From assembly GCA_050953445.1 (NCBI GenBank), contig JBMNMS010000001.1, positions 620,001 through 684,000 of the forward strand: 64,000 nucleotides of DNA, read 5' to 3'. Origin of the DNA: JBMNMS01 sp050953445. Its GTDB lineage: Bacteria; Bacillota; Clostridia; Peptostreptococcales; Anaerovoracaceae. The position numbers and the translations under genes are program-made. Of this stretch, positions 16,771 to 28,300 are shown piece by piece. The notes under the pieces are model-generated. The model saw nothing but the letters and a program-made list of their open reading frames with translations, was not told the origin of the DNA and ran no database searches. Numbering within the stretch: the stretch's first letter is position 1; each line of letters starts with the position of its first letter.

Positions 16771-16843
16771 GTTTCATATTCTATTTCAAAAAGGGACATT
16801 ATCCCAAGTGAATTATATAGTGACATTATCATAAGTTAACCAC

Positions 16844-16862
16844 ATTGAGCGTGGATGCCATT
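16844..16862. repeat. Target duplication of IS copy 2, right
   Basis: Identical to 15209-15227. Confidence 0.85.
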
Positions 16863-16977
16863 TGCTTTTATTTTTAAACTGTGATACACTTGTCAAACAT
16901 TGGGTAGATAAAAAAGAAAAAACACAATTAGTCAAAACGCAAAGTATAAGAAAAACCACTCTGGCGGGAGGTGTATT

Positions 16978-19290
16978 ATGAGTTCTTCTCCCCTTTGGCT
17001 TTCGTTGCTGTTTTTTACAGTATTCGGTGTTTATTTTTTTTGCGGGATATACATAATTTACTTGAATCCAAAGGCCTTATTAAACAGACTATTTCTAAGT
17101 TTTTGTATCTCTCTTGCAATATGGTCTCTTGGCCTTTCCATTGCCTTCTCCGCCCCGGAACAGGAGGCATATCATTTCTGGCATAAAATATCTGCCTTAG
17201 GATGGTCCTCATTGTATGGAATTCTACTTCACCTAACCTTGGTCATCACTCAAAACCACAAAAAATTCATATTCAAAAACATTAACTTCATTATATTATT
17301 ATATGTACCTGCGGGGATAACCTTTTATATCGTTGCTATATCAGGTAACGCCGCTCCTACTTATTACGAACTCATCCCCATATATAACCTATGGAATAAC
17401 ATTCTAAATCAAAAATCCTGGATAGTCCTTTATCAATTGCACTATGTGTTTTATGTCATAACATGCCTTTTACTGATGCATAGATGGAAAAAACAAAACC
17501 CCTTGGATAAAATGGTGCGAAAACAGGCCAATCTGGCTCTATTCTCTATTCTTTCAGCAATAATCTTAAACATTGGCTTCAATTTTATCTCAAAAAACCT
17601 CAACAATCCACCACAAATCTGCCACATAGTTGCATTGATACCCACCTTCGCCCTGTTATTATTGATAAAGTGTCATCATTTTAAGGGAAAAACACCAGAA
17701 GGCTGTGAAGAATTAGTCCTCGACGATGAAACCATGAAAAAACTACATAACTATTTAGGAATAGCATTTCTTTCCGGCGGTGTATTCACATCACTTTCAC
17801 ACTTCTTTCCATTCCTTAATAAATGCGATACAAATCTGGACTCCATGCTCATCGCTGGTAGCATTTTCTTCCTCTTAGGCATTATAATTTATTTCTCACA
17901 ATTCATACTGAATTTAGCTGTTAGAAAATTAATTTTCCTTGTGGTGCCTCTTTTCAGTATACCCATCATAACTTTAATATTTTTAGACCATGCCAGCATC
18001 ACCGTATGGATGTTTCCCGTTGTGTTGATCGTCATTTCAATGCTATTCAATAATAAACTTCCTCTTATCCTAATCACATCCATAGCAATAATAACACAAA
18101 TAATAGTTTGGATTTATGCTCCCAAAGGAGCCATCCATATGGATGAATTTGATTATGCAATCAGGATTGGAATATTTCTTCTCATTCTATGGATAGGCAT
18201 TAAAATCAATACCATCTATATGAAAAAGCTGAACGAAAACATTTATCAAATGGATTACCAGAGGATGGTAATGGAGATAACCTATGATTTTTTAAATGTA
18301 ACCCAGTCCACCATGGATGATAAAATAAATTCTTTGCTATCAAGAATGGGGGCCTTCTTCAATGTAGATCGTACTTTTGTATTCCTTTTCGATTCACAAA
18401 ACAACACCATGAACTATACTCACGAATGGTGCAATGAAAATATTTCGCGGATGATAGATGCTTCACCCTATTTTGATATTGATTCATTTCCCTGGCTAAC
18501 AAAAAACCTTGTGGAAAACAAATTTGTATGCATTGAGGACCCACACGAACTGGCATACATGGCTTTGGAAGAAGATGTACAGCTGATCCATCATGATGGG
18601 AAATCCATGTTTGCTGTTCCCATCGAGGAAAAAGAGCAAATGCTCGGATTCATCGGACTGATAACCGTAAAATCAACTAAGCGGTGGTCTGATTACCATA
18701 TAAAAATGCTTCGGATATTGGCTAATATTTTGGCCGATGTTTTCATTAAAATCAGGGCGGAAAAGGAAATAGAGCGAATGGCTTTTTATGATCATTTAAC
18801 AGGATTACCCAACCGTTCTCTATTTTCCGAACGATTGCAGCAGGCAATAGCCCGGGCAAGGGATACCGAAAGCCATATCGGTATAATATTTATAGATCTG
18901 GATAGTTTCAAAATGGTTAATGACACCATGGGTCATGGTGCTGGTGATTCTATTCTTAAGGCTGTTTCAAAAGGCCTGGCCAGTAGGCTGAGGAGTACGG
19001 ATATGATCACACGTTTCGGCGGTGATGAATTTCTCGTTTTAATCGATGCCATTAGCAATCCCAAGGATGCAGAGGTTGTAGCGGAATACATTATGGAATT
19101 ATTTGACGCTCCATATACAATAGGAGATTGTCAATTTACTATTTCTGCAAGTGCCGGCATAGCCATTTATCCCACAAATGGAAAAACCCCTGAAACACTT
19201 ATAAAAAATGCCGATATGGCCATGTATATGGCTAAAAGCAAGGGTAAAAACCAATATGTAATTTTCGATAATTCAAAAACACTCAATTAG
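16978..19290 (+). CDS. Membrane diguanylate cyclase (7TM-GAF-GGDEF)
   Basis: 770 residues with GGGAGG eight bases before the ATG. About seven N-terminal membrane helices (1-235, histidine-kinase-7TM style) are followed by a second hydrophobic block (about 250-410), a GAF-like domain (about 430-590) and a C-terminal GGDEF domain (about 600-765). The active-site signature RFGGDEF is intact and RSTD, five residues before GGDEF, matches the product-inhibition I-site. It should make cyclic di-GMP from GTP under control of a membrane or ligand signal. The start and upstream DNA lie 115 bp beyond the inserted IS copy 2, whose arrival may have changed its expression. The 3' end overlaps the converging MATE gene by 4 bp. 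Confidence 0.9.
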   Translation: MSSSPLWLSLLFFTVFGVYFFCGIYIIYLNPKALLNRLFLSFCISLAIWSLGLSIAFSAPEQEAYHFWHKISALGWSSLYGILLHLTLVITQNHKKFIFKNINFIILLYVPAGITFYIVAISGNAAPTYYELIPIYNLWNNILNQKSWIVLYQLHYVFYVITCLLLMHRWKKQNPLDKMVRKQANLALFSILSAIILNIGFNFISKNLNNPPQICHIVALIPTFALLLLIKCHHFKGKTPEGCEELVLDDETMKKLHNYLGIAFLSGGVFTSLSHFFPFLNKCDTNLDSMLIAGSIFFLLGIIIYFSQFILNLAVRKLIFLVVPLFSIPIITLIFLDHASITVWMFPVVLIVISMLFNNKLPLILITSIAIITQIIVWIYAPKGAIHMDEFDYAIRIGIFLLILWIGIKINTIYMKKLNENIYQMDYQRMVMEITYDFLNVTQSTMDDKINSLLSRMGAFFNVDRTFVFLFDSQNNTMNYTHEWCNENISRMIDASPYFDIDSFPWLTKNLVENKFVCIEDPHELAYMALEEDVQLIHHDGKSMFAVPIEEKEQMLGFIGLITVKSTKRWSDYHIKMLRILANILADVFIKIRAEKEIERMAFYDHLTGLPNRSLFSERLQQAIARARDTESHIGIIFIDLDSFKMVNDTMGHGAGDSILKAVSKGLASRLRSTDMITRFGGDEFLVLIDAISNPKDAEVVAEYIMELFDAPYTIGDCQFTISASAGIAIYPTNGKTPETLIKNADMAMYMAKSKGKNQYVIFDNSKTLN

Positions 19291-20660
19291 TATTCTCTGT
19301 AATCTATGTCTTCATTTACTTTCCCGGTTCTTCCCAAATGCTTTATTTCATACAATAACCATGCTCCTGTTAGAACAAATGCTCCCAGATCGGAAAGGGC
19401 AGCAGTCCTCCAAATTCCATCCAAACCCATATACACCGGAAGAATTAATAGTAGGGGGATGAAAATTATTACCTGCCTGGATAAGCTCAATATGGTAGCT
19501 TGTATCGGCTTACCAACAGCTTGAAAATAGCCGGCTCCGATAAGTTGCAGACCAACAAGGGGAAGGAATAAAAAGAAAATGGATATGGCATTTGTCCCTA
19601 ACTCAATAAGTTGTTGATTGCGGTTAAACAATTTAATTAACTGCTCCGGCCAAAGTCTGGTGATGATGAATCCGATTGACACCACCAATGTAGCTACAAA
19701 AACAGATAGCTTTACCGCCGTTTTAACCCGTTCCAATTCATTCGCTCCATAATTAAATCCGATTATGGGTTGAGCACCCTGGCTTATACCAATAACCGGC
19801 ATCACCAGCAGCGTTGCTACACTCATTAAAATCCCTATTGCCGCCAGTGCCAAGTCCCCACCGTAATATACGAGACTGCGGTTAAGAATCAAATTTTGAA
19901 CGCAGCTTGTTATCTGCATGGCAAAAGCCGGAAAACCTACAGTCATAATAGTTCTTACTATTTGCTGTTCCGGACGAAGGTTTCTTATTCTAATTTTTAT
20001 TAAACTATTGCCGGATAGGAAATAGTATAACACCCAAATCCCCGACACCATATAAGCTATTACGGTTGCGATTGCTGCCCCCCTTATTCCCCAGTGAAAT
20101 ATGAATATAAAAATATAGTCCAGTATGATGTTTGTAATTGCTCCAATCACCATAGTATACATTGCCATTTTCGGATTCCCTTCGGCTCTGATAAAATTGT
20201 TCATTCCTATACCGATAGCCATAAATATGCTTCCTAACAGAATAATTTGCATATACTGTATAGCAAAAGGTAAAACATCCTTACTGGCTCCAAATAGCAC
20301 CAATAGCGGTTCAATAAACATCAAACCTAACAAGGTTAGAACAATCCCTATAATAAAAAAAAGACCGAAGGCATTACCTGCAATCCTTTCCGCCTCCTTA
20401 AGTCTATCCTCACCAAGCCGAATCGATATAAGTGTAGTTGCACCCATTCCTATCAACATGACAAATGCCATCAAGATTATTACAATGGGAAAGCAAACGG
20501 TTATTCCGGCAAGAGCCAATTCCCCTACCCCCCGTCCAACAAAAATACTATCGACCACATTGTACAGTGCATGAACCAACATACCCACTATAGCGGGTAG
20601 GGAAAACTTTAATAATAATCTGGGTATACTCCCATCCATAAGTTTGGAGGTACTATTCAT
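19287..20660 (-). CDS. MATE-family multidrug/toxin exporter
   Basis: 457 residues with about twelve hydrophobic segments and typical MATE sequence: MDGSIPRLLLKFSLPAIVGM at the start, NVVDSIFVGRGVGELALAGI, and GISQGAQPIIGFNYGA in the second half. It exchanges Na+ or H+ for organic cations or drugs; the substrate cannot be told. It ends tail to tail with the diguanylate cyclase gene, with a 4-bp overlap. Confidence 0.9.
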   Translation of the reverse strand: MNSTSKLMDGSIPRLLLKFSLPAIVGMLVHALYNVVDSIFVGRGVGELALAGITVCFPIVIILMAFVMLIGMGATTLISIRLGEDRLKEAERIAGNAFGLFFIIGIVLTLLGLMFIEPLLVLFGASKDVLPFAIQYMQIILLGSIFMAIGIGMNNFIRAEGNPKMAMYTMVIGAITNIILDYIFIFIFHWGIRGAAIATVIAYMVSGIWVLYYFLSGNSLIKIRIRNLRPEQQIVRTIMTVGFPAFAMQITSCVQNLILNRSLVYYGGDLALAAIGILMSVATLLVMPVIGISQGAQPIIGFNYGANELERVKTAVKLSVFVATLVVSIGFIITRLWPEQLIKLFNRNQQLIELGTNAISIFFLFLPLVGLQLIGAGYFQAVGKPIQATILSLSRQVIIFIPLLLILPVYMGLDGIWRTAALSDLGAFVLTGAWLLYEIKHLGRTGKVNEDIDYREY

Positions 20661-20862
20661 TTCCGCCCCTCAATCCCTCTGTTCGCATAAATTTATGGTA
20701 TTTTGCAAATTTATGATTTCTTATTCTGCTTTCGATAGAGATACTCCCAAAAAGCTGAAGCCATCCGAGGCTCACGGAAGTTAAATAGCCTCATACAGCA
20801 TTAGTTCATAAGTACATTTTACGAATCTTTAAGAAACTTTACTTTCCAGCCCTTAACTATCT

Positions 20863-21066
20863 TAGACTAGTGTCGTGTTCATTTGCGATTTCATAAAGAG
20901 GTCATTCTTCACTGAAAACCTTCGGAACAAACTTGCTTTTAAATTCGGTAAAAATGTTCTTCTTTTTGTCATATTTTATGAACCCTCTTTATTGACAGTT
21001 TCCGTATTCTATTATATCAGGTTCATTAAGAGTTTCGGAAGTTTTATCTCGCTTTATGGGGGCGAA
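20863..21066 (-). mobile_element. Remnant of an IS3-family element (5' end)
   Basis: On the minus strand this stretch parallels the start of the decayed IS at 34385: CCCCATAAAGCGAGATAAAA, CTTAATGAACCTGATATAAT, then MTKRRTF corresponding to MAKRRTF, and GCAAATGAACACGACA. The coding frame is shifted and broken and the match ends at about 20863. It is an old relic. The rest of this 517-bp intergenic region (20661-20862 and 21067-21177) shows no gene. Confidence 0.7.
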
Positions 21067-21177
21067 TAGTAAAATAAGCTGAGCTAATAAAAATCCACTT
21101 TTAATATATGACCTACGACAACAAAGATTTGTCAAAAAGCTAAGACTAATTCAATTTGTTGTTGCAATTCGGTAAAA

Positions 21178-21849
21178 TTAGATTTTGCCTCCATTGCTAA
21201 TTTTTCGGAAGAGCAAGAAGGAATAAATATTGGGTATCAAAGCTGAAGCCATGGCAAGGGATATGACCAGCCAGAAGGTAAAGTCTTTATCAATAAAAGC
21301 CATAATAAGAATAAGAAGACCTGCTGAAAACATCAGGGGGCCGGCCAGGCGATGAGTCTTATTCCAGACTTCTTCACTTTCCAGAGTCCAAGGATTTTTT
21401 ATGCCAACAAACCAATTGGACTTAACCTTGCCCATGTAATTGCCCAAGATCATAAAGAGCAGGCCAACTCCGGCCTTTACAAAAAGAGCTATGCTTATTT
21501 TCATGCCCAGGGACCAGGCTAAGATAAGCCCATGAAGGATGGACATGAAGAGAACTATTGCCCACATAATAAGCCTGTAGAATTTTTTAAATTTTTCATA
21601 GCTCTCTCTTCTCGGATCTATAGCTGGAGCCCATACCAAAAGCAGAAGAAGAGCAGCATTGAAAGCCGGTAGGAAAAAAGCTCCTTCCAGACGTGATCCG
21701 TAACGGTCTACTTCACCAGCTATGTTCCAGTGCATTGGCATCTGATCCGGAAGCTTGCTGTAAAGAATGAGGCTGGCTAAAAAACCTGCTGCTACTGTTA
21801 ACCACAGGAGCGGGCCGGCCTTAACCGCTTTTCTCTTTGTTTGTCTCAT
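21178..21849 (-). CDS. SdpI-family membrane protein (DUF1648 + SdpI)
   Basis: 223 residues from the ATG at 21849, preferred over ATG 21858 because AAAGGGG is then at a proper distance. Seven hydrophobic segments are visible. The N-terminal LPDQMPMHWNIAGEVDRYGS is the DUF1648 signature; the C-terminal half has the SdpI pattern (LGNYMGKVKSNWFVGIKNPWTL, split here, and SEEVWNKTHRLAG). In Bacillus subtilis, SdpI protects against the SdpC toxin and sequesters the repressor SdpR. It overlaps the ArsR-type gene by 29 bp. No sdpC-like toxin gene is present in the window, so immunity to a foreign toxin or another role is possible. Confidence 0.82.
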   Translation of the reverse strand: MRQTKRKAVKAGPLLWLTVAAGFLASLILYSKLPDQMPMHWNIAGEVDRYGSRLEGAFFLPAFNAALLLLLVWAPAIDPRRESYEKFKKFYRLIMWAIVLFMSILHGLILAWSLGMKISIALFVKAGVGLLFMILGNYMGKVKSNWFVGIKNPWTLESEEVWNKTHRLAGPLMFSAGLLILIMAFIDKDFTFWLVISLAMASALIPNIYSFLLFRKISNGGKI

Positions 21850-22117
21850 TTCTTTCATCCCCTTTCATCTCCAAAATCCAGCCCATTATATCGTCCATTA
21901 CACTGGTGTTGAGAGAGTAAATAATATTTTGTCCTTGCCTCTCATCCCATATCAGGTCTGCCTGTTTTAGGATATTTAAGTGATGAGAAATACTGGGCTT
22001 GGATATATCAAAAGCTGCTGCAATCTCTCCGGCAGTCAGGTCACCATCTCTTAATAGCCTGATAATTTCGCGGCGGGTGCCATCCGACAAGGCCTTAAAG
22101 GTAAGTCCAATACTCAT
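21821..22117 (-). CDS. ArsR/SdpR-type winged-helix repressor
   Basis: 98 residues. The start FKALSDGTRREIIRLLRDGD and the recognition helix ISKPSISHHLNILKQADLI are characteristic of SdpR autorepressors; no metal-binding Cys pair is visible. GGGAGG stands 8 bases before the ATG. It probably represses its own operon and is titrated by the SdpI-like protein, as in B. subtilis (known for that system, inferred here). Confidence 0.83.
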   Translation of the reverse strand: MSIGLTFKALSDGTRREIIRLLRDGDLTAGEIAAAFDISKPSISHHLNILKQADLIWDERQGQNIIYSLNTSVMDDIMGWILEMKGDERNETNKEKSG

Positions 22118-22187
22118 TTTAAGCCCTCCCTTATTAGATGTTTAGATATCTATTTAAATATTAAAATACAGGGAGCTTTTTGTCAAG

Positions 22188-22256
22188 AAAAAACCCCCAC
22201 AGGGAAGCCTTTTGATTTACAATGGCTCTTTGCCTGCGAGGGTTTTGGTTTAACTC
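22188..22256 (-). terminator. Terminator of the 2237-residue surface protein gene
   Basis: A 14-bp stem (AAAACCCTCGCAGG with CCTGTGGGGGTTTT, two G-T pairs), a 28-base loop and a T-run (TTTTTTCTT) on the minus strand, 48 bp after the stop codon. Confidence 0.75.
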
Positions 22257-22303
22257 ATAGGCTATATGAGTTAGAGCATTAATATTTTTGTTGTTTATTC
22301 GTT

Positions 22304-25300
22304 TTAGTCATTATTTACTTCTACCATTGTAATTTCGCCACTTGAGTTGTCGGTATATACTGCATAGAACTTTCCGTCTACATAGACGGCTGCAACTTTA
22401 GTTCCGGCTTTTACCGTAATTCCCATAGGTGATTTGTCACTACCGTTGTAGAAAGCCTGTAAAGCACTTCCATTTAAGCCAACAACTACTATGTCCGTCC
22501 CATCGGTAGCGAGGGAGTGTGGAGTGCCTATACCTGTGAGAGTAGTTGGGTTAGTGAAATTGATGTTGTTGCCACTTGTTGTGAGTTCAGCTACCTTCTT
22601 ATCTGTGTCTCTATATAGAACAACTATTTTGCCATTATTTGCTGACATATCGTATATATCATAAAGGTCACTAGAGTTCCTACCTGCCGGTTCACCAGTA
22701 ACAGGTGTAGTCGACGCGGCTTTTATTGAATAAGTTTTATATGCTGTTCCTCCGCTCGATCTATCAAACTCTTGAAAATGCGTGATTATAAAATAGTTAC
22801 TTCCATCATCCTCAATCAACGATCCTTTTTCAAAATAGTTTCCAAAATAAGCGCTTCCACCCCAATTCTCATAATATCCACGATACTTCATTTCTGGTAA
22901 GAAATCATTCACAGCATTAGATGCATACATAATATCATCTTTATCTTGTTGCCCTCCGGTATCTCCCATCGTATCTGTATAAGTTATATGAGCTTTTTTG
23001 TTATTATCTACCGAAATATCTGGTTTCTTACATTTGCCACCATTTAAGCTTCCAATCTTAATTTCTACAGCCCAATTTTCATTCTCAACTTTTCTATATC
23101 CTATTTTGTCGTCGCTGGTAGTGTAAACCACATGAGGATTATCATCTCCGTCTATAGCCAACCTGGCTTCTGAGACGCCTGTTGCAACCTCAGTTTGAGT
23201 GCCCCATTTGCCTTCAGCATCGAGGGCGTTATAATAAAGCTTTCCATCTGCTGTGTAAAGCACCCCTGTAAAGTTGCTTCCGCTGGCTGCGTGTACGACA
23301 TCAGCTTCAATTTCTGTTGGTAGCAAGACGGTAACTGTATAGGTCTTAGTAGTCGTTCCGTCTTGTGCTGTCACTATTACTTTGTAGCCTGATGCTAAAT
23401 CATTTGCTTCCGTTGTTCCATCAGCTTGATATACTTCAAAGCTTGCTCCTGCCGCTGGGGTAATTGCTGCCTTGAAGGCTGCCAATGTTGTTCCGTTTGG
23501 AATATCTACTATTGTTCCTGCATCATTATCCACCGTTCCCAGTGTTGATGTTAGAGTTGCGTCTGTACTCACTACATAAAACTCATAGCTCACAATATAT
23601 TGACCAGGATTAGAACCATCTGTAGATAAGGTTGCCTCTCCCCCATTTACAGTAACTGTGGTAGTACCTATTGTGAATATATATCCTTCATTAGGCTTAA
23701 GCCTATAGGAAAACTTATATGTTTTTCCTCCTTCAAATATGCTTGATGAATTTAACCAAGCTTGAGATACTTTTTCTTGCCATGAAATGCCTGTACCAGA
23801 CTTGGCGTATTTTGCACCGGCAGGTAGCTCACCGACATAATCCGGTGTCTGTCCTATAGCTGGAGCTGTAACTGTAATTGCTATATTTCCTATCAACTCT
23901 GGCGCTGCTATTGCAAATTTAGCATTGGCATTTGCTGTTACATCTATCTTTGTGCCGCCTGTTAAGTTTGCTGCAGGTACTTCTATGGTCATAGCAGCAG
24001 TTAACGTCTCAGTTGGTGTTCCTGATATTGTGATTACTACTTCTGTTGCATTTGCTGCTATGACTGCTTTTGCTTTAGCTACTAACCCTGCGGGTAGATT
24101 TGTGATCCAAGCTGCTAAGTCGGTATCCGCTGCTATTTCATTTTTAATTGTGTCATTAGCAATTGTGATAGTTACATCCTTTGCATCAATCGCTACGCCC
24201 TGCGTACCATCTACTGTTATATCCGCTACTGTGGCTGATGGGGTTGATGTCAGTATGGTAATTGTATACGTCTTAGTAGTCGTTCCGTCTTGTGCTGTCA
24301 CTATTACTTTGTAGCCTGATGCTAAATCATTTGCTTCCGTTGTTCCATCAGCTTTATATACTTCAAAGCTTGCTCCTGCCGCTGGGGTAATTGCTGCCTT
24401 GAAAGCTGCCAATGTTGTTCCGTTTGGAATATCTACTATTGTTCCTGCATCATTATCCACCGTTCCCAGTGTTGATGTTAAAGTTGCGTCTGTGCTTTTA
24501 TCTGCCGGTACTGCTCCAACGGTGACGGTAATTGTTACGTTGCCTGTGCTATCGTCAGTTCCGTCACTTGCTTTTACTACTATGGTTACAGTCTTTTCTG
24601 CTTGAGCTGCTGCAGGTGTATAAGTGATGTCATTTCCTACGATTTGTACAGCTCCAGATACATCATTTGAACTTTCATCTACTGCAGATACTAATGCATA
24701 AGTTAAGGTATCAGCAACATCTGCATCTTCAAACCATCCAGAAGCATCTCCTGTATAAGGTACTGCTGTTGTTTTGCCATCATTTGATGCTGGGGTTGCG
24801 TTACCACTTTGAGTATCTTGGCCAGCTTTAACTGTTGGTGCGTTGTTTAGAGGCGCAACTGCTGTAAAAATATACCTTATAATTCTCTGCTTGTTATTGC
24901 TATCAATTTCTGTTGCGTTTTTTCCATTTACTGATGCTGTCATTTCATCTTTCGGTGCAAACATATAACCTACATTAGGTTCTACAGTAGCTTGGAATCG
25001 ATATTGCTTTCCAGTTACATAATTACCGGCTAACCAATTACCTGCCTCAACATCCCACCATCCTGATGAAACTTTGCTGTAATTAGCTCCTTCAGGAATG
25101 TCATATCCAATATTTTTAGCTTGCCCTCCAACCGGAGCGGTTACATTTGTAATAGTTACCTGGGTTATCGGAACTTTAACTGTAATCTCTTTCTCAGTTC
25201 CTGCCAAGTGAGTTGCCGTTTCTGCTACTCTTACTTTTACCTTGGTGGAGGCTGTAACACCCGCTAGGCCTGTAATTGTTGCATTACCGCCACTGTTTAC

Positions 25301-28300
25301 CGTTAGTGCAGCGTATGCACCATAGCTTGATCCGTCTATGGCTACTGCTGCTTCAAGTCCTGTCGCACTTCCAGCAAGATCAGTTAGATAAATGGTGTCT
25401 GCTGCCGCTGAGAAGGTTCCTGCATAGTTTGCAGCGATAGCTTCAGGTCCGGCTGCTTTTGCTACTACTGCTGCTGTAGCTACTACACCGTTTCCGCTTG
25501 CATCTGTTGATGTCGCTACTACAATCAGGTACTTGCCCACATCTGCTGCTACCGGTGTGTAGGTTGTTCCTGTTGCAAGTTCTGTATCAGTTCCGGCTTC
25601 ATAAGTATTGTTGTCGGAACGATACCATGTGTAAGTCAGATTGGTAGTAGTAGAAAGTGTTCCTATGCCCACTGTCATTTCTGTATCAAAGGTTGCAGGA
25701 GTTCCTGCTGTTAACTCTGGTGCGCCACTTTGGGCTGGAAGTGCTGCTTCCTCAGTAACTGTAATTGTTGCACTACCTGTTGCTCCACCATTTGTTAATG
25801 CAACATCATATTTGCTTTCTCCTGAATTCCAGCTTACTACTGCTGTTGTGCCGTTTGCGATTAAAGCATCCACTGCACCTTGTACCCAGGCTGTCTTTGT
25901 AGTCTGGTTTGTCTGGCTTGCTAATGGGATCTCATAAGTTCCAGCTTCAATCAGAGTTTTGTCTACTGCTAATTTCTGGGCATCTGTCAATGGTGCTACT
26001 TCTTCAAATTCTACAGTTAACGTAAAATCGGACCCGAAATTATCCCAAGATATTTCCGTATCTGTAATAATTTCTTGTGTGCTCGTATTTTTTACAACAG
26101 TTCCACCCTCTGTCCACTGCTTTATTTTATAACCTGGATTAGGGGTTGCTGTAAATTCTATAGTTTTATCTGCTCTTACAGAGTCACCACTTCCTATTGG
26201 ACTTCCATCTACTTCAGCTGTTAATGTACCATTTCCACCTACTACGCTGAAAGTAACTGTATAGGTCGTGGGGGGAATTGCTTGAAACTCAACAATTACT
26301 ACTGTATCTTCAGCCAAGTTTTCTACTGTTAAGTTATTTGTGGTGTTACCTCCAACTAGTACATTGTTTTTCTTCCACATTCTTACTTGGTAGCCTGCAT
26401 CTGGTGTTGCTGTAAATACAACATCCTTACCTTCTTCTACAGCACCACCACTGCTAATGTCATCACCATCAACCTCAGCAGTTAATGTTCCATTTCCATC
26501 ATTTACGTCGAAGGTTACGGTGTATTGTGCTTTCGCAACTACTACCTTCACACTAGCTTTTACATTTGCGGTGTTAGCTATAGTGTTATTCCCAGGAAGA
26601 GTTAGAGTTCCTGCAAATGTATAAGTTCCGGCTGTGTTTCCATCATATCCTGCCGTATCCCACGTTACTGCTAAGTTTTCTGTAGTTGCATCATCTAGGG
26701 TTACTTCTACTGTTGCTGGTAAGCTTACCCCACCAATAGCTGTTCCGTTTGCTACGTTGATGTCAGCAAGTGTTTCAACTGATTCAACTTCTCTTTGGGT
26801 TCCATCTGCTTTTGCAGCGTTGAAGATACCTGTTGCTGTTGCTAGGTCTGTTACTGCTTGGTCAACAGCTTCTTGATCTGCTAATGCATCATCAAAAACA
26901 CCTTGAGCAGCGGTAATCGCACCACCGTAGGTATCAGATACAGCTTGTGTTACCCATTTTTTATCCTTTGCTACATCAGTACCATCTCCAAGGGTACTAA
27001 TTTCAACTGAACCTTTGTTTGCTGTTGCTGATGTGATTGCTGCTTCTAATTGAACTTTACTTACTTTTCCTGCAGCAACTTCTAGAAGATCTAATGCTTC
27101 ATGGATTTTGACAACTTCAGCATCCACAGCAGCTTGACCAGCGGTATCTTGTAAATTATCTTTAATTTCAGCTTTAGCAGCGGCAAATGCTGTCCAGCTT
27201 TCTTCTGTGTAAGTTTCATCATCATTGTTTGCTGGAAGCAAAGCTTTCAGTGCATTATACTCTGTCAAATCAGCCTTATCCAAGTACTTAACTGCCTTTG
27301 TGGTTACATCAGAAGCAGTGCTTCCATCTTTAAAGCCTTTGGCCTTAATTGTGATTGTTCCACCGGCATTACCTGGAGCTGTTAATGTGACTTCACCATT
27401 ATACTTATCTGATGATTTTGTAGGTTCGCTACCATCCAAAGTATAGTAGATTTCAGCACCAGCGGTACCTGATGTCATTGTTACTTTAACTTCTGCCTTA
27501 TAATAAACATCACCAACAACATCAACACCACCGACTTTTGCTGTTATAGTAATAGCACTCACCTTATTAGCCGAGGAATTTCCACCGCCTCCACCACCAG
27601 TAGCCGGTGGAGTAGTTACCTCCTCCTTACCGTCCACAACCTTGGTGTTCGGTGTTGTTACAGATGCACCATCTGCACCTTCTTTTACTTCCACAGTTTT
27701 TACAGTACCGCTTCCACCTATTTTTGCATTATCACCGCTTATGATTATGTTCTCCACGGTGGCTCCTTTATCTACTGTTATTCCTGAGGCGTTCCCGGTT
27801 ATCTCACCATTCTTCACCGTGGTGCCTGAGCCCAATATTAGGCTAGCTCCTTCTCCGCTTAATATGGCTGTCGTTATAGTTGCATTGCTTGTGGTTACAA
27901 GACTGCTTCCACCTACCTCCAATGTCCCGATTGTACCTTCTACCTTAACATCATCGGAACCATCTTCAATATATATGATCTCTACATCGGCTCCACCCTG
28001 AACCGCTATCCTTACCTTGCCATCCACCTTATATACGATCACCTTGCCAAGGTCCGAATTCCCTTTAATCACTATGGAGTTTTCACCGCCGCCTCTTACC
28101 ACGGTTCTGCCGGTTACAGTAACACCATCCAAAGTTACATCACCTTCGCCTACTCCATCTGCTATTATAAGGTCTCCGTTGATAGTCACGTTCCTAAGAG
28201 TCACATCCGACGAACGTACAAGTACATTGCCCTTCGTAACAACTCCCGTAACTTCCCCCGGACTTACAATATATTGCTTAACAAGGTTATCCATTACCAC

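Larger units (their letters stand above)
15228..16843 (-). mobile_element. IS1202-like insertion sequence, copy 2 (1616 bp, inverted)
   Basis: The same length, ends and encoded protein as copy 1 but in the opposite orientation, with its own 19-bp target duplication. It lies in the intergenic DNA between the XRE gene and the diguanylate cyclase gene and breaks no recognisable gene. The two identical inverted copies 2.3 kb apart are a substrate for inversion of the segment 12.9-15.2 kb. Confidence 0.88.

Noticed and set aside
11266..16843. The two IS copies as ends of one composite transposon
   Set aside because: Each copy has its own, different target duplication; a composite would show one shared duplication outside only.
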